DNA from: Polaromonas sp.
GTDB lineage: Bacteria; Pseudomonadota; Gammaproteobacteria; Burkholderiales; Burkholderiaceae_C
NCBI RefSeq assembly: GCF_030680935.1
Contig: NZ_JAUXUP010000059.1
Coordinates: 1-64,000, forward strand
Direction: 5' to 3'
Length of the DNA: 64,000 nt
The first letter of the stretch is position 1. Each line of letters starts with the position of its first letter. Both the position numbers and the translations under genes were made by a program. The notes below the pieces were generated by a model. The model was not told the origin of the DNA and searched no databases. It worked only from the letters and a program-made list of their open reading frames with translations. Below are positions 45,623-53,964 of this stretch, one piece after another.

Positions 45623-47197
45623 ATGGCCGATTTTGTCATCGTCATCGCGCAGCAGTCGGTGCATTTGTACCGCTTCAATGGCGCCATTGCCGAGGCCGTT
45701 GCGAGCGCTGACGCCGACGAAGATCCGATGGCCTGGGTAGCTGCGCACATGCCGGCGCGGGGCAATTGCTCGCTGGTCAGCGACATCATGGACGAGGCGT
45801 ATATCCGCAACGTGTTACCACCGATCTGGCTGGCGGGCACCCGTGATCAATTGCTGCAACGCAGGTTGCTGCAGCAACTGCGCGACAACCCTTACCGCGC
45901 GGCCGTGCTGACACCGTCGGGTTCCTGGCGTCCGCCTACCCGCGCCACCCTGATTGCCCTTGGCCAAAGTGAGCGGATAGCACTCTGGCTGGAAGCGCTG
46001 ACGGCGCGTCGGGTCCGGGTCAAGGGGTTGTGGCCCTTGTCTGCGCTGATTGCCCTTGAGGTCAAATCAAAAGCGCCGCGGCGCCCGCGCGCAGAACCGG
46101 CGCAGGCGGGAGTGCAGCCCGAACCTGCCAGTTTGCGGCCCACGCTTGCGCTGGTAGCCACACCCGCCGGGCTTCGGCAGGTACTGGTGCGCGGCAAATC
46201 ACCCTTGTTTTCGCGCTTGGCCCTGAGCGTAGGTGAGGGCAGCCTGTCGGCGAGCTTTGTACTGGCCGAAGCCCGAAGAACCGTCCAGTACCTGATTTCA
46301 CAAGAGTGGCTGGGCAGTGCCGATCAGCCTGTCTCCACCCAGATGTGGCTGCCTTTTGACGATGACCAGGCACTGCAAGAGGTCGCCGAAGACCCGGCAC
46401 TGGATGTTCAATTCATCGAAGCGGTGGATGACGCTTACGCCAGGTTGTTGCCACGACTCAAGTCCGTGTCGGCGCAGCTGCAATTTTTACCCGATGAATC
46501 ACGCATTCAGTGGCGTGCCGCGCAATTGGGGGCAACAGCCAAATATGGGGGTATCGCGGCTTTGGTTCTGGCAGGGTTATGGTCTGCTGATCTGTTGTGG
46601 CTGTCCTGGGGCAAGCGCAGCCAGGCGCAAGCGCAATCGGCGCAGGCTGATGCCATCAACGAGCAGGCCAATCAGGAAATCCTGCGGGCCAAGGGCGATT
46701 TGAGCCAGGCTGGCCTGGCGGTGGCCACCGTTCAAGCCTGGCAACAAACCGTGGCGGTACAGCCCGACCAGTTTGCTGGCCTGCAGCGCCTTGCCAACGC
46801 ACTTCAGCTTGCACCCGGGGTAGAGGTGCAGAAAATCAGCTGGCAATTGCCGAGCCTGCAAGTACAGACGCCTGGCGTCGCGCCCGCAGCTACAGCGCCT
46901 TTTGCCTGCCCTAAAGCGGCAACCGCTATACCTGCTGCAGAGGCCAACCCCCCTGCCGAGCCTCCCAAACCGGCAGTAGCCCTGCTCACCTTGGCAGCGA
47001 CACTTCCCTTGAACCTGACCCAGCGCCAGGCATTGCAAATGCAAGACGGCCTGCTGGCAAGTTTGACGGGTGATGGCTGGACGGCTTCAGTCCTCAAATC
47101 CACCATCACGCTGGACCCGGTACAGGTGCAGACCGGCACGCTGGGTGAAGTCGCCGCACGCACGCTGGAACTCTGTGTGCAAAAGGCAGCGCCATGA
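45623..47197 (+). CDS. MshI/GspL-PilM-like assembly protein
   Basis: The 524-residue protein has a cytoplasmic N-terminal region (1-300) that looks like the actin-fold part of PilM/GspL. One helix follows (GGIAALVLAGLWSADLLWL, about 312-330), then a coiled periplasmic region and a PilN/O-like tail. Sequence similarity is weak, and the call rests mostly on topology and position after the GspF gene. It has a Pro/Ala-rich linker around 415-450. The next gene overlaps by ATGA. Confidence 0.72.
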   Translation: MADFVIVIAQQSVHLYRFNGAIAEAVASADADEDPMAWVAAHMPARGNCSLVSDIMDEAYIRNVLPPIWLAGTRDQLLQRRLLQQLRDNPYRAAVLTPSGSWRPPTRATLIALGQSERIALWLEALTARRVRVKGLWPLSALIALEVKSKAPRRPRAEPAQAGVQPEPASLRPTLALVATPAGLRQVLVRGKSPLFSRLALSVGEGSLSASFVLAEARRTVQYLISQEWLGSADQPVSTQMWLPFDDDQALQEVAEDPALDVQFIEAVDDAYARLLPRLKSVSAQLQFLPDESRIQWRAAQLGATAKYGGIAALVLAGLWSADLLWLSWGKRSQAQAQSAQADAINEQANQEILRAKGDLSQAGLAVATVQAWQQTVAVQPDQFAGLQRLANALQLAPGVEVQKISWQLPSLQVQTPGVAPAATAPFACPKAATAIPAAEANPPAEPPKPAVALLTLAATLPLNLTQRQALQMQDGLLASLTGDGWTASVLKSTITLDPVQVQTGTLGEVAARTLELCVQKAAP

Positions 47198-47826
47198 ACG
47201 ACCCGCATCAGCCTCGCAGCATCTGGCGTATGGCCGCCAAGCGGCTGGTGTTGGGAGCGATCATGTTGGTGTTCGCTATTGCCATTGCGGGCGGGGCCAG
47301 CTTGCTGGCGCAAAATAGTGCGATGGAGCAAAGCAAGGCGCAGGCGGCACTGAACGCTGCCAGCCAGTCTTTACAAAATACCCAGTCAGACCGCACCCGG
47401 CTCGAAGAAAACCTGCAGATGTTTGGCAAGCTCAAACAGTCGCGTTTTGCCGCCACGCCAGACCGCTTGGCCATGCTCGAAACCCTGGAGACAGCGTCGC
47501 ACGACCTGCGCAAAAGCACCTTGGTGTGGGAGCTGGGCGCGCAAGAAAAGCTCAAACCCCTGACCGACGACAAGACCGGGGAAGCCGTGGCGCACTTGGT
47601 GCGGGTGCCTATGAAACTCAGCGCCAGCGCCATTCATGAGGAAGAGTGGTTGCGTTTACTGGCCCGGCTGCAAGGCTCGGGTGCCGGACATTTCACGTCT
47701 GATAACTGCGTGTATGACCGGAGGATACTGGTCCGCCTGTCCGCTTCAGTGCCGTCGGTCGACGTGAAGTGTGATCTGTCGTGGCTGTATGTGGTGGCAG
47801 AAGGCGCACCCGCGAAACCACCATGA
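47194..47826 (+). CDS. PilO/MshJ-like inner-membrane assembly protein
   Basis: This 210-residue bitopic protein has an N-terminal helix (LVLGAIMLVFAIAIAGGASLL, about 20-40), a heptad-rich coiled coil (45-85) and a small C-terminal alpha/beta domain. This is the PilO/GspM layout that pairs with the preceding protein. Sequence identity to named families is not evident to me. It overlaps both neighbours by ATGA. Confidence 0.7.
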   Translation: MNDPHQPRSIWRMAAKRLVLGAIMLVFAIAIAGGASLLAQNSAMEQSKAQAALNAASQSLQNTQSDRTRLEENLQMFGKLKQSRFAATPDRLAMLETLETASHDLRKSTLVWELGAQEKLKPLTDDKTGEAVAHLVRVPMKLSASAIHEEEWLRLLARLQGSGAGHFTSDNCVYDRRILVRLSASVPSVDVKCDLSWLYVVAEGAPAKPP

Positions 47827-48413
47827 AGGCTGAATCTTTCATGAGCAGGTTCACCCCCGCTCTGACCAGCAGTGCGAAAAAAGCGCGCGGTGGTTTGTGT
47901 GTGCTGATGGCCTTCCTGGCCTGCGCAGCAGTTGCGCAGGCACCGCCGCCAGTGGCGGCGGCTCCGGGTCTTGCAGCGTCAGCCCCCAGCGCGTTAGGTG
48001 GCCTGATTCTTTCACCCGCCCAGCGCCGCAACCTGGAGGTGGTGCGCAACACCGCCAGCAGTGCAGACGGTGCTGCCCAGGTCGTCCCGGTCGATGGATC
48101 GCTAGCCGCGGGCACAGGCCTTCCCGACACGCTGGTGGTCAGCGGCGTGGTGGTGCGCTCTGGCAACCGCAGCACCGTATGGATCAACAACCAGCCGGTG
48201 TATGGGCAGGATGCAGTGACGCCCCTGCGCACACTGGCAGGGCAGGCCGGGGTGCTGCAGCCGGGCGCAAAAGACATGCGTATCAAAGCCCGTGCCGGGC
48301 AGGTGATTGATGTCCCATCCGGGCAGACGGTTGATTTGTTGCCGCCCGGGGCTATCCGGATCATTCCGCCCAAGGTGGGTGCGCCAGGTAATACCCAAAA
48401 GGAATCGAAATGA
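47823..48413 (+). CDS. MshK-like periplasmic pilus-cluster protein
   Basis: The 196-residue product has a signal peptide or anchor (LCVLMAFLACAAVAQA, about 27-43) and a small periplasmic domain with SGVVVRSGNRSTVWINNQPVYGQ, a pattern resembling GspC/PilP/MshK homology regions that contact the secretin. The start at 47823 overlaps the upstream stop; an earlier in-frame ATG at 47781 lies inside the previous gene. Confidence 0.68.
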   Translation: MKAESFMSRFTPALTSSAKKARGGLCVLMAFLACAAVAQAPPPVAAAPGLAASAPSALGGLILSPAQRRNLEVVRNTASSADGAAQVVPVDGSLAAGTGLPDTLVVSGVVVRSGNRSTVWINNQPVYGQDAVTPLRTLAGQAGVLQPGAKDMRIKARAGQVIDVPSGQTVDLLPPGAIRIIPPKVGAPGNTQKESK

Positions 48414-49255
48414 CTCGACATTGCTTTAGTCGCGCGCTTTTTTTGCGTGTGTCCAAAACCCGGCAGAGCGGCTTCAGCTTGATAGAGATCGCGCTGGTGC
48501 TGGTGATTGTCGGCTTGGCCCTGGGCGGTATTGTTGCCGCCATTGGTCCGCAGCTCGACAATAAAAACGTCAGGGACACCCAGGAGCGCATCAAGCAGGC
48601 TTCAGAAGCCATCACGGCATTTGCCATTGCCAACCGCCGCCTGCCCTGTCCAGCGAGTGCCGCCAGTAACGGCGATGAGGTGGTCGTCGGCCTTCTGGGG
48701 CAGTGCGCTAATTTCAATAACGGTTTTGTGCCTGCACGTACCTTGGGCTTGGGCGACCGTGGTGCAAACGGCACCATGCTGGATGCTTGGGGTTTTGGCA
48801 TCCGCTATTCGGTCACTCAAGTCACATACACGGGCGCTGGCAATGCGCCCGTCAGCATCAATTGTGGTGCGACCTGTTATCCGTTTACCCAGCTGGATGG
48901 CATCAAGAATGCCTATTACCTCAACGGCGCGGCGACCCCGCCTCAGCCTGCGGTTGCGCAGCTACAGCAAGTGTGTGCATCATCGACTGGTATTACCGCA
49001 ACCACCTGCGGTGCCGCGGCCGCAAATCTGGTGGTGCAACCGGCCTTTCTTGTCTGGTCTACCGCTCGCAACGGTGCTCAGCTGCCCGGTGGCGCAGGCG
49101 CCGATGAGGCGGCCAATTTGAATGGTGACGTTGTTTACGTGATGCATCCACGAACAGAACCCACTGCAACGAATGGCGCGTTTGACGACATCCTGCAGTG
49201 GCAGACAGTCGCCACAGTGTTTCTCAACTTCACCAACATGGGGGTTCTCAAATAG
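48410..49255 (+). CDS. Large prepilin-like protein
   Basis: The 281-residue prepilin has a class III signal: TRQSG|FSLIEIALVLVIVGLALGGI with Glu at mature position 5. It is unusually long and carries several cysteine pairs (LPCPA, GQCAN, NCGATCY, VCASS, TTCGA), suggesting a disulfide-stabilised tip or minor pilin with an added domain. It is the last structural gene of the operon before the two-component genes. Confidence 0.85.
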   Translation: MTRHCFSRALFLRVSKTRQSGFSLIEIALVLVIVGLALGGIVAAIGPQLDNKNVRDTQERIKQASEAITAFAIANRRLPCPASAASNGDEVVVGLLGQCANFNNGFVPARTLGLGDRGANGTMLDAWGFGIRYSVTQVTYTGAGNAPVSINCGATCYPFTQLDGIKNAYYLNGAATPPQPAVAQLQQVCASSTGITATTCGAAAANLVVQPAFLVWSTARNGAQLPGGAGADEAANLNGDVVYVMHPRTEPTATNGAFDDILQWQTVATVFLNFTNMGVLK

Positions 49256-49258
49256 GCC

Positions 49259-49876
49259 ATGTCCGACAAGCGCACCGTACTGGTCGTTGAAGACGACGCC
49301 TCCCTGCGCGACTGGTGGTGCGGCTCGCTGGAAGACATGGGCTACCACGTGTTGTCCGCTGACGCGGCGCCCAAGGCTCTGGGCATGGCGCGGCAAAGTC
49401 AGATCCCGATTGAGCTGGCCTTGCTTGATCTGGGGCTTCCTCCGCATCCCAACGAACCTACCGAAGGCCTGGAACTGCTCCGCCTGCTGATCCTGGAACA
49501 ACCCTCACTGAAAGTGGTGGTCCTCACCGGCCAGGATGAGCCTTCGGTGGCCCTGACCGCCATAGGCCTAGGTGCCTTCGACTTTTTGACCAAACCCGCC
49601 AGCAGCCAGCGCCTGCGCGAAGCGCTGGCCCGAGCGGTGCTGTTTCTTCAGGCGGAGAAGCAGCTCAGTACCGACGGGCAGGCGCGCATGACGCTCACCG
49701 CCCCAATTGGAGAAGGCGTCAGGGAATTCGGCGAGGCGGCGCAGGAGCGGCTGGTGCGTTCTGTTCTGGCCGATAGCCAGTTCAACGTGGCGCAAGCTGC
49801 GCGCAAACTGGGTCTGACCAGAGAGCACCTCTACTACTTCATGAAGAAGTTCGGTATAGAGAGGTCTTCACCGTGA
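49259..49876 (+). CDS. Response regulator with Fis-type helix-turn-helix
   Basis: The 205-residue protein has a receiver domain (1-125) with phosphoacceptor Asp57 in LALLDLGLP, conserved Thr in VVLTGQDE and Lys in DFLTKPAS. A Fis-like DNA-binding domain (QFNVAQAARKLGLTREHLYYFMKKFGI, about 172-200) follows. There is no AAA domain, so it is not a sigma-54 activator. It overlaps the kinase gene (GTGA). Confidence 0.9.
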   Translation: MSDKRTVLVVEDDASLRDWWCGSLEDMGYHVLSADAAPKALGMARQSQIPIELALLDLGLPPHPNEPTEGLELLRLLILEQPSLKVVVLTGQDEPSVALTAIGLGAFDFLTKPASSQRLREALARAVLFLQAEKQLSTDGQARMTLTAPIGEGVREFGEAAQERLVRSVLADSQFNVAQAARKLGLTREHLYYFMKKFGIERSSP

Positions 49877-51039
49877 ACGACCTCTACGATGCAGCTACGG
49901 GCCTCGTGATCGCGGGACTTAGCGTTGGTTTCACGATGCTTTGGCTGCGTCACCTGAGTCGGCTGCACCGGCAGAACATGGACCAGCTGCTGGCGCTGCG
50001 CGAGGCCTTGCATGAAGACTTGCTCGGTACGCTGGTGAGGCACCAGCGCACGCTGGCAAAGTTGGGCTTGCTCAGCATTGACTGGCGCGGAAATTGGTAT
50101 GGAACGCCCGTTTTCACCCGCATGGGGCCGCTCATTCCCTCCAATGTGCATGGCGGGCCACCCGGACCTGATCAAAACGACGCGGCCCGGTTTGACGAAC
50201 AGGTGCTTTCCCAGAGTTTTCAGTATGACGATATCTCGCTGGAGTTCCGCGTTGGGCTCAAAGGCTTGCGGGGTGAGCGTCGGCTGTTTGCCATACAGGC
50301 GGCCGAGGTGCTGTTTGCCATGCTTCAAGGCGCTTTGGCCGGTCGGCAGTTGGCCTTAGCGGCGGCAGTCAGTCAGCGCGCTCGGGTTGGCGTTTTTTTG
50401 CAGCACGACATGCGCAACCTGGCGCAGTGGGTACAACTGGTGGCAGAGGATTTTGGCTCGGCGGAGACCGACAGCGAGTTGATGACCAAGGCGCGCCGCC
50501 TGCGCAGCAATTCGCTACTGGCGGCTGAGCGGGCACACCGCATGACACAAGCCCTGCTCAACCCGGCCTGGCAGGCTTCCGTTTCTGCACCGGTAACCAC
50601 GCGGGACGACCCGGACGCCGCGCCCATGCTGGACCTGGACGAGCACATTCTTCAAGCTGGCCAGTTGCATCAGGTTGAAATCGATCTGCAGGGCGGGGCC
50701 TGGCTGACCTGGGACGCTGCGGCCCTTGCGACAGTGCTGGACAATGTGCTGGGCAATGTGTCCAACCTGTCGCGCGAGCGCATGGTGGCGGCCCATTGCC
50801 GGGTGACGGTGGAGCAAGAGGGGCAGGCTATTGTGGTGCACTTTGAAACGCCCCACCTGCCACTGGAAATTCCGCTGGACAAGCTGTTTGAACCCTGGGG
50901 CAGTTCGGGGTCTGCAAACAAGGGGCTGGGCATGTACCAGGCGCGAAAGCAGGCTCTGCATGCGGGTGGCGACTTGTACGCCGAACGCATGGGTAAAGGC
51001 TTAAGGGTGACGCTGCGCGTGCCTTGTAAAACTTCCTGA
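49873..51039 (+). CDS. Membrane histidine kinase (PrsK-like transmitter)
   Basis: The 388-residue protein has one N-terminal helix (LVIAGLSVGFTMLWL), a region up to about 165 without a recognised sensor domain, and a transmitter. His178 lies in LQHDMRNLAQWVQ, the HD[RK]N-type box seen in PrsK-like kinases. VLDNVLGNVSN is the N box and GLGMYQARKQALHAGGDLYAE the G2-like box. GTG start. It presumably phosphorylates the adjacent response regulator to control pilus genes. Confidence 0.85.
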   Translation: MNDLYDAATGLVIAGLSVGFTMLWLRHLSRLHRQNMDQLLALREALHEDLLGTLVRHQRTLAKLGLLSIDWRGNWYGTPVFTRMGPLIPSNVHGGPPGPDQNDAARFDEQVLSQSFQYDDISLEFRVGLKGLRGERRLFAIQAAEVLFAMLQGALAGRQLALAAAVSQRARVGVFLQHDMRNLAQWVQLVAEDFGSAETDSELMTKARRLRSNSLLAAERAHRMTQALLNPAWQASVSAPVTTRDDPDAAPMLDLDEHILQAGQLHQVEIDLQGGAWLTWDAAALATVLDNVLGNVSNLSRERMVAAHCRVTVEQEGQAIVVHFETPHLPLEIPLDKLFEPWGSSGSANKGLGMYQARKQALHAGGDLYAERMGKGLRVTLRVPCKTS

Positions 51040-51112
51040 CTCCCCTTGGCTGAGAACAAAAGATACATTTGCTCATCGATGCATGTCGCGTCGCCCAATT
51101 TGGAGTTAATCA

Positions 51113-51763
51113 ATGAAAACCTTGAAAAAACAAGGCGGTTTCACCTTGGTGGAAATCGCCATCGTGCTGGTGATCGTGGGCTTGCTGCTGGCTGGCGTGC
51201 TGAAAGGTCAGGAATTGATCGAAAATTCCCGTATCAAGAACTTGGCCAAAGACCTGGATTCCATGACTGCAGTGGTGCGCAGCTATCAGGATCGGTACCG
51301 CGGAGTGCCCGGGGACGATTTGACTGCCACGACGCACACTGAGCGAGGCTGGGGTGCCACGGCTTTTACCGCTGGCAACAACAACGGTCTGATTGGCGCT
51401 GGTGGTGCCGTCATCATCTTCCCACCTGCAGCAGGTTCGGAAAACCTCCAGGCGTTCCAGGCGCTGCGCCGTGCGGGTTTCGTTGAAGGAGACCCGGCTG
51501 CTACAACACTTCCAACGAGTGCTGCCGGCGGCGGCATTTCCCTCACCAACAACGTGATGGGATTTGGATTGGTCAATGTGGTTTGTATGAGTGGACTGAC
51601 CGGCAAGCAGGCCGGTGCCCTGGATCGCCTGCTCGACGACGGCGTCAATAACACCGGTAACGTGCGTGCGGCGATTACGGCTACGACACCTGCTGTTGCT
51701 GCAGGCGCGGTCGTGAATTACGTCGAAGCCACGGCTGGCTTCATGGTCTGCAAAATACTGTAA
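51113..51763 (+). CDS. MSHA-like major pilin
   Basis: The 216-residue type IVa prepilin has a 9-residue basic leader and cleavage before FTLVEIAIVLVIVGLLLAGVLKGQELI, with Glu at mature position 5. Two cysteines near the end (VVCMSG and MVCKIL) can form the D-loop disulfide. It has its own 73-bp upstream gap, TGGAG ribosome-binding site and intrinsic terminator, so it is probably made independently and in high amount. No prepilin peptidase is in the window. Confidence 0.9.
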   Translation: MKTLKKQGGFTLVEIAIVLVIVGLLLAGVLKGQELIENSRIKNLAKDLDSMTAVVRSYQDRYRGVPGDDLTATTHTERGWGATAFTAGNNNGLIGAGGAVIIFPPAAGSENLQAFQALRRAGFVEGDPAATTLPTSAAGGGISLTNNVMGFGLVNVVCMSGLTGKQAGALDRLLDDGVNNTGNVRAAITATTPAVAAGAVVNYVEATAGFMVCKIL

Positions 51764-51780
51764 GCGGTTTCAACACCAGT

Positions 51781-51809
51781 AAAAAACCGGGCGCTGCCCG
51801 GTTTTTTTG
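51781..51809. terminator. Bidirectional intrinsic terminator after the pilin gene
   Basis: AAAAAACCGGGC pairs with GCCCGGTTTTTT around a 3-nt loop, with T and A runs on both sides, 18 bp after the pilin stop. It also faces the tRNA-Gly gene from the other side. Confidence 0.95.
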
Positions 51810-51890
51810 TTTCTGCACGGGTAGATATACGTTTCAGCAGTTCTGAAGGAAGGCGCTGCAGCGCGCCATCCTGGAAAGAGCGAATGTAAT

Positions 51891-51964
51891 TGGAGCGGGT
51901 GATGGGAATCGAACCCACGCTATTTGCTTGGGAAGCAAAAGTTCTGCCATTGAACTACACCCGC
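51891..51964 (-). tRNA. tRNA-Gly(CCC)
   Basis: The 74-nt cloverleaf includes an encoded CCA. Acceptor GCGGGTG pairs with CACCCGC, the D stem is GTTC/GAAC, the anticodon stem TTTGC/GCAAA holds the loop TTCCCAA with anticodon CCC, and the T arm is GTGGG TTCGATT CCCAT. No duplicated 3' end was noticed that would indicate an integrated element. Confidence 0.96.
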
Positions 51965-52013
51965 GTATGGCGATTGTAAAACCACCAGAACGGTGGTTGA
52001 AGGCAAAAGAAGC

Positions 52014-52454
52014 TCAAGGCCGCAAATAAGCCCAGCCTTCGCCCTGTTTTTTCATGATCTCGGTCACACCCGCCGGTACATAACTGATGGCGGGCAGCAT
52101 GTCGTCTTTGGTGATTTTCTGGGCGCGCATGGTGTTTTCGCAGGCGACGACGCGTACATTGGCTTTCATCGCGTCGGCAACACGCGCACCGGTTGGCGAT
52201 TCGAGCTTGAGCATGCCTATGCCGGGGCCGTAGGCGATGATGGCGATGTCCACGTTGGCGGCGCCCACGTCGTCTTGCACATTCTTCGCATTGTTCAATG
52301 CCAGGTTCCACTTGGCCGGGTCGTTGTCACTGACCTGAATCACCAGCTTGTGACGTTTTTGGGCTGTAGCCCCCGTCCCCTGTGCGCCAGCAGCTATCAA
52401 AAAAGTAGTGCCTGCAAACGCGATGCCGGCGTGGATAAAAAGTCTGCGCTTCAT
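52014..52454 (-). CDS. DsrE-family protein with signal sequence
   Basis: This 146-residue protein has a hydrophobic leader (FIHAGIAFAGTTFLIAAGAQ) and a DsrE/YchN-like domain (KLVIQVSDNDPAKWNLALNNAKNVQDDVG, then ENTMRAQKITKDDMLP, with a cysteine in VVACENT). Exported DsrE proteins have unclear roles in sulfur or redox chemistry. The ATG overlaps the gabD stop as ATGA. The leader and linker codons are made largely of a copy of the dispersed AGCTAT repeat. Confidence 0.8.
   Translation of the reverse strand: MKRRLFIHAGIAFAGTTFLIAAGAQGTGATAQKRHKLVIQVSDNDPAKWNLALNNAKNVQDDVGAANVDIAIIAYGPGIGMLKLESPTGARVADAMKANVRVVACENTMRAQKITKDDMLPAISYVPAGVTEIMKKQGEGWAYLRP
52361..52410 (+). repeat. Dispersed AGCTAT/ATAGC element, in-frame copy within the DsrE gene
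   Basis: GGGCTGTAGCCCCC leads into TGCGCCAGCAGCTATC, an A-run and AGTAGTG, matching copy b over most of its length. It encodes, on the other strand, the end of the hydrophobic leader and the linker of the DsrE protein. Confidence 0.65.
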
Positions 52455-53929
52455 TTCAGCATGTCTCCCAGGCACAGGTATTTCATCTCCAGGTACTCTT
52501 CCATGCCGTGGCTGGAGCCCTCGCGACCCAGGCCCGACTGCTTGACGCCACCAAAAGGCACATGTTCGGTGGCGATCACGCCGGCATTGATGCCGACCAT
52601 GCCGTATTCCAGCGCTTCGGCGACGCGGTAAATCCGGCCGATGTCGCGGCTGTAGAAGTAGCTGGCCAGGCCAAACTCGGTGTTGTTGGCTTCGTCAATC
52701 GCCTCCTGCTCATGCTTGAAGCGAAACACCGGCGCAAACGGGCCGAAGGTTTCTTCTTTGGCACACAGCATGTCGCCGGTGGCTTCGGAAATCACGGTGG
52801 GTTCAAAAAACTGGCCTTTGAGCTTGTGCCCACCGGCCAGCAACTTGCCGCCTTTGGCCAGTGCGTCTTCGACATGGCGCTGCACCTTGTCAACAGCGGC
52901 GTCTTCGATCAGCGGGCCTTGCACCACGCCGTCCTCAAAGCCATTGCCGACCTTGAGCAACTTGACCTTGGCCGCAAACTTTTCAACAAACTGATCGTAT
53001 ACGCCGTCCTGCACATAAATGCGGTTGGCGCAGACACAGGTCTGGCCAGCGTTGCGGTATTTGCTGGCCATCGCGCCTTCGACGGCCGAGTCGATGTCGG
53101 CATCGTCGAACACGAGGAAGGGTGCGTTGCCGCCCAACTCCAGCGAGAGTTTTTTGATCGACGGCGCGCTTTGTGCCATCAGGATGCGGCCCACCTCGGT
53201 GGAGCCGGTGAAGCTGATATGCCGCACCACGTCGCTGGCGCAGAACACCTTGCCGATGGCAATCGAGTTGTCGCTGTCGGCGGTCAGCACATTGAGCACA
53301 CCGGACGGAATGCCAGCACGCAGGGCCAGCTCGGCAGCCGCCAGTGCAGTCAACGGTGTCAACTCCGCTGGTTTGATGACGACCGGGCAACCGGCGGCCA
53401 GCGCTGGCGCCACCTTGCGGGTGATCATGGCAAGGGGGAAATTCCAGGGCGTGATAGCGGCGCACACGCCGATGGGTTGCTTGAGCACCATCAAGCGGCG
53501 ATTGTTGTCAAACTGCGGCAGCGTTTCGCCGTTGACGCGCTTGGCTTCTTCGGCAAACCATTCGACAAAACTGGCGCCGTAGGTCACCTCGCCCTTGGCC
53601 TCCGCAAAGGGCTTCCCCTGCTCGGCGGTCATGATGCGGCCCAGGTCCTCGACGTTGGCCATTAACAACTGGTACCACTTGAGCAGGATGGCGTGGCGTT
53701 CCTTGCCGGTCTTGCTGCGCCAGGCGGGCCAGGCGGCGTTGGCGGCAGCAATCGCGTCTTCAGCATCCTTGGTGCCCAGATTGGCCACGTCGGCCAGCTT
53801 CAGGCCGGTGGCCGGGTCGTTCACGTCAAAACGGGCGCTGCCCTTGACCCACTGGCCGTTGATCAGGGCGTCGGTCTTGAGCAGAGTGGGGTCTTTGAGC
53901 AGCGAAATCGGCGAGGTTTTCATGTCCAT
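52451..53929 (-). CDS. gabD: NAD(P)-dependent succinate-semialdehyde dehydrogenase
   Basis: The 492-residue aldehyde dehydrogenase has the catalytic cysteine in NAGQTCVCANRIYVQ, the general base in LELGGNAPFLVFDDADID, and ITPWNFPLAMITRKVAPALAAGCPVVIKPAELTPL as cofactor region. The TCVC motif and overall match are typical of GabD, which oxidises succinic semialdehyde to succinate. The start at 53929 is preceded by GGAG. It follows gabT by 35 bp in the polyamine/GABA operon. Confidence 0.93.
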   Translation of the reverse strand: MDMKTSPISLLKDPTLLKTDALINGQWVKGSARFDVNDPATGLKLADVANLGTKDAEDAIAAANAAWPAWRSKTGKERHAILLKWYQLLMANVEDLGRIMTAEQGKPFAEAKGEVTYGASFVEWFAEEAKRVNGETLPQFDNNRRLMVLKQPIGVCAAITPWNFPLAMITRKVAPALAAGCPVVIKPAELTPLTALAAAELALRAGIPSGVLNVLTADSDNSIAIGKVFCASDVVRHISFTGSTEVGRILMAQSAPSIKKLSLELGGNAPFLVFDDADIDSAVEGAMASKYRNAGQTCVCANRIYVQDGVYDQFVEKFAAKVKLLKVGNGFEDGVVQGPLIEDAAVDKVQRHVEDALAKGGKLLAGGHKLKGQFFEPTVISEATGDMLCAKEETFGPFAPVFRFKHEQEAIDEANNTEFGLASYFYSRDIGRIYRVAEALEYGMVGINAGVIATEHVPFGGVKQSGLGREGSSHGMEEYLEMKYLCLGDMLK

Positions 53930-53964
53930 ATCAGAGACTCCAGTTCGGGAAGCGTGATTTTGCC

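Noticed and set aside
46895-46955. Another copy of the AGCTAT element inside the MshI-like gene
   Set aside because: GCCCTAAAGCGGCAACCGCTAT has some resemblance, but the right half is missing and the encoded Ala/Pro-rich linker is low complexity, so a chance match is likely.
51781-51964. tRNA-Gly as integration site of a mobile element covering the pilus island
   Set aside because: No integrase is present, no duplicated tRNA 3' end was seen, and the pilus genes have host-like composition.
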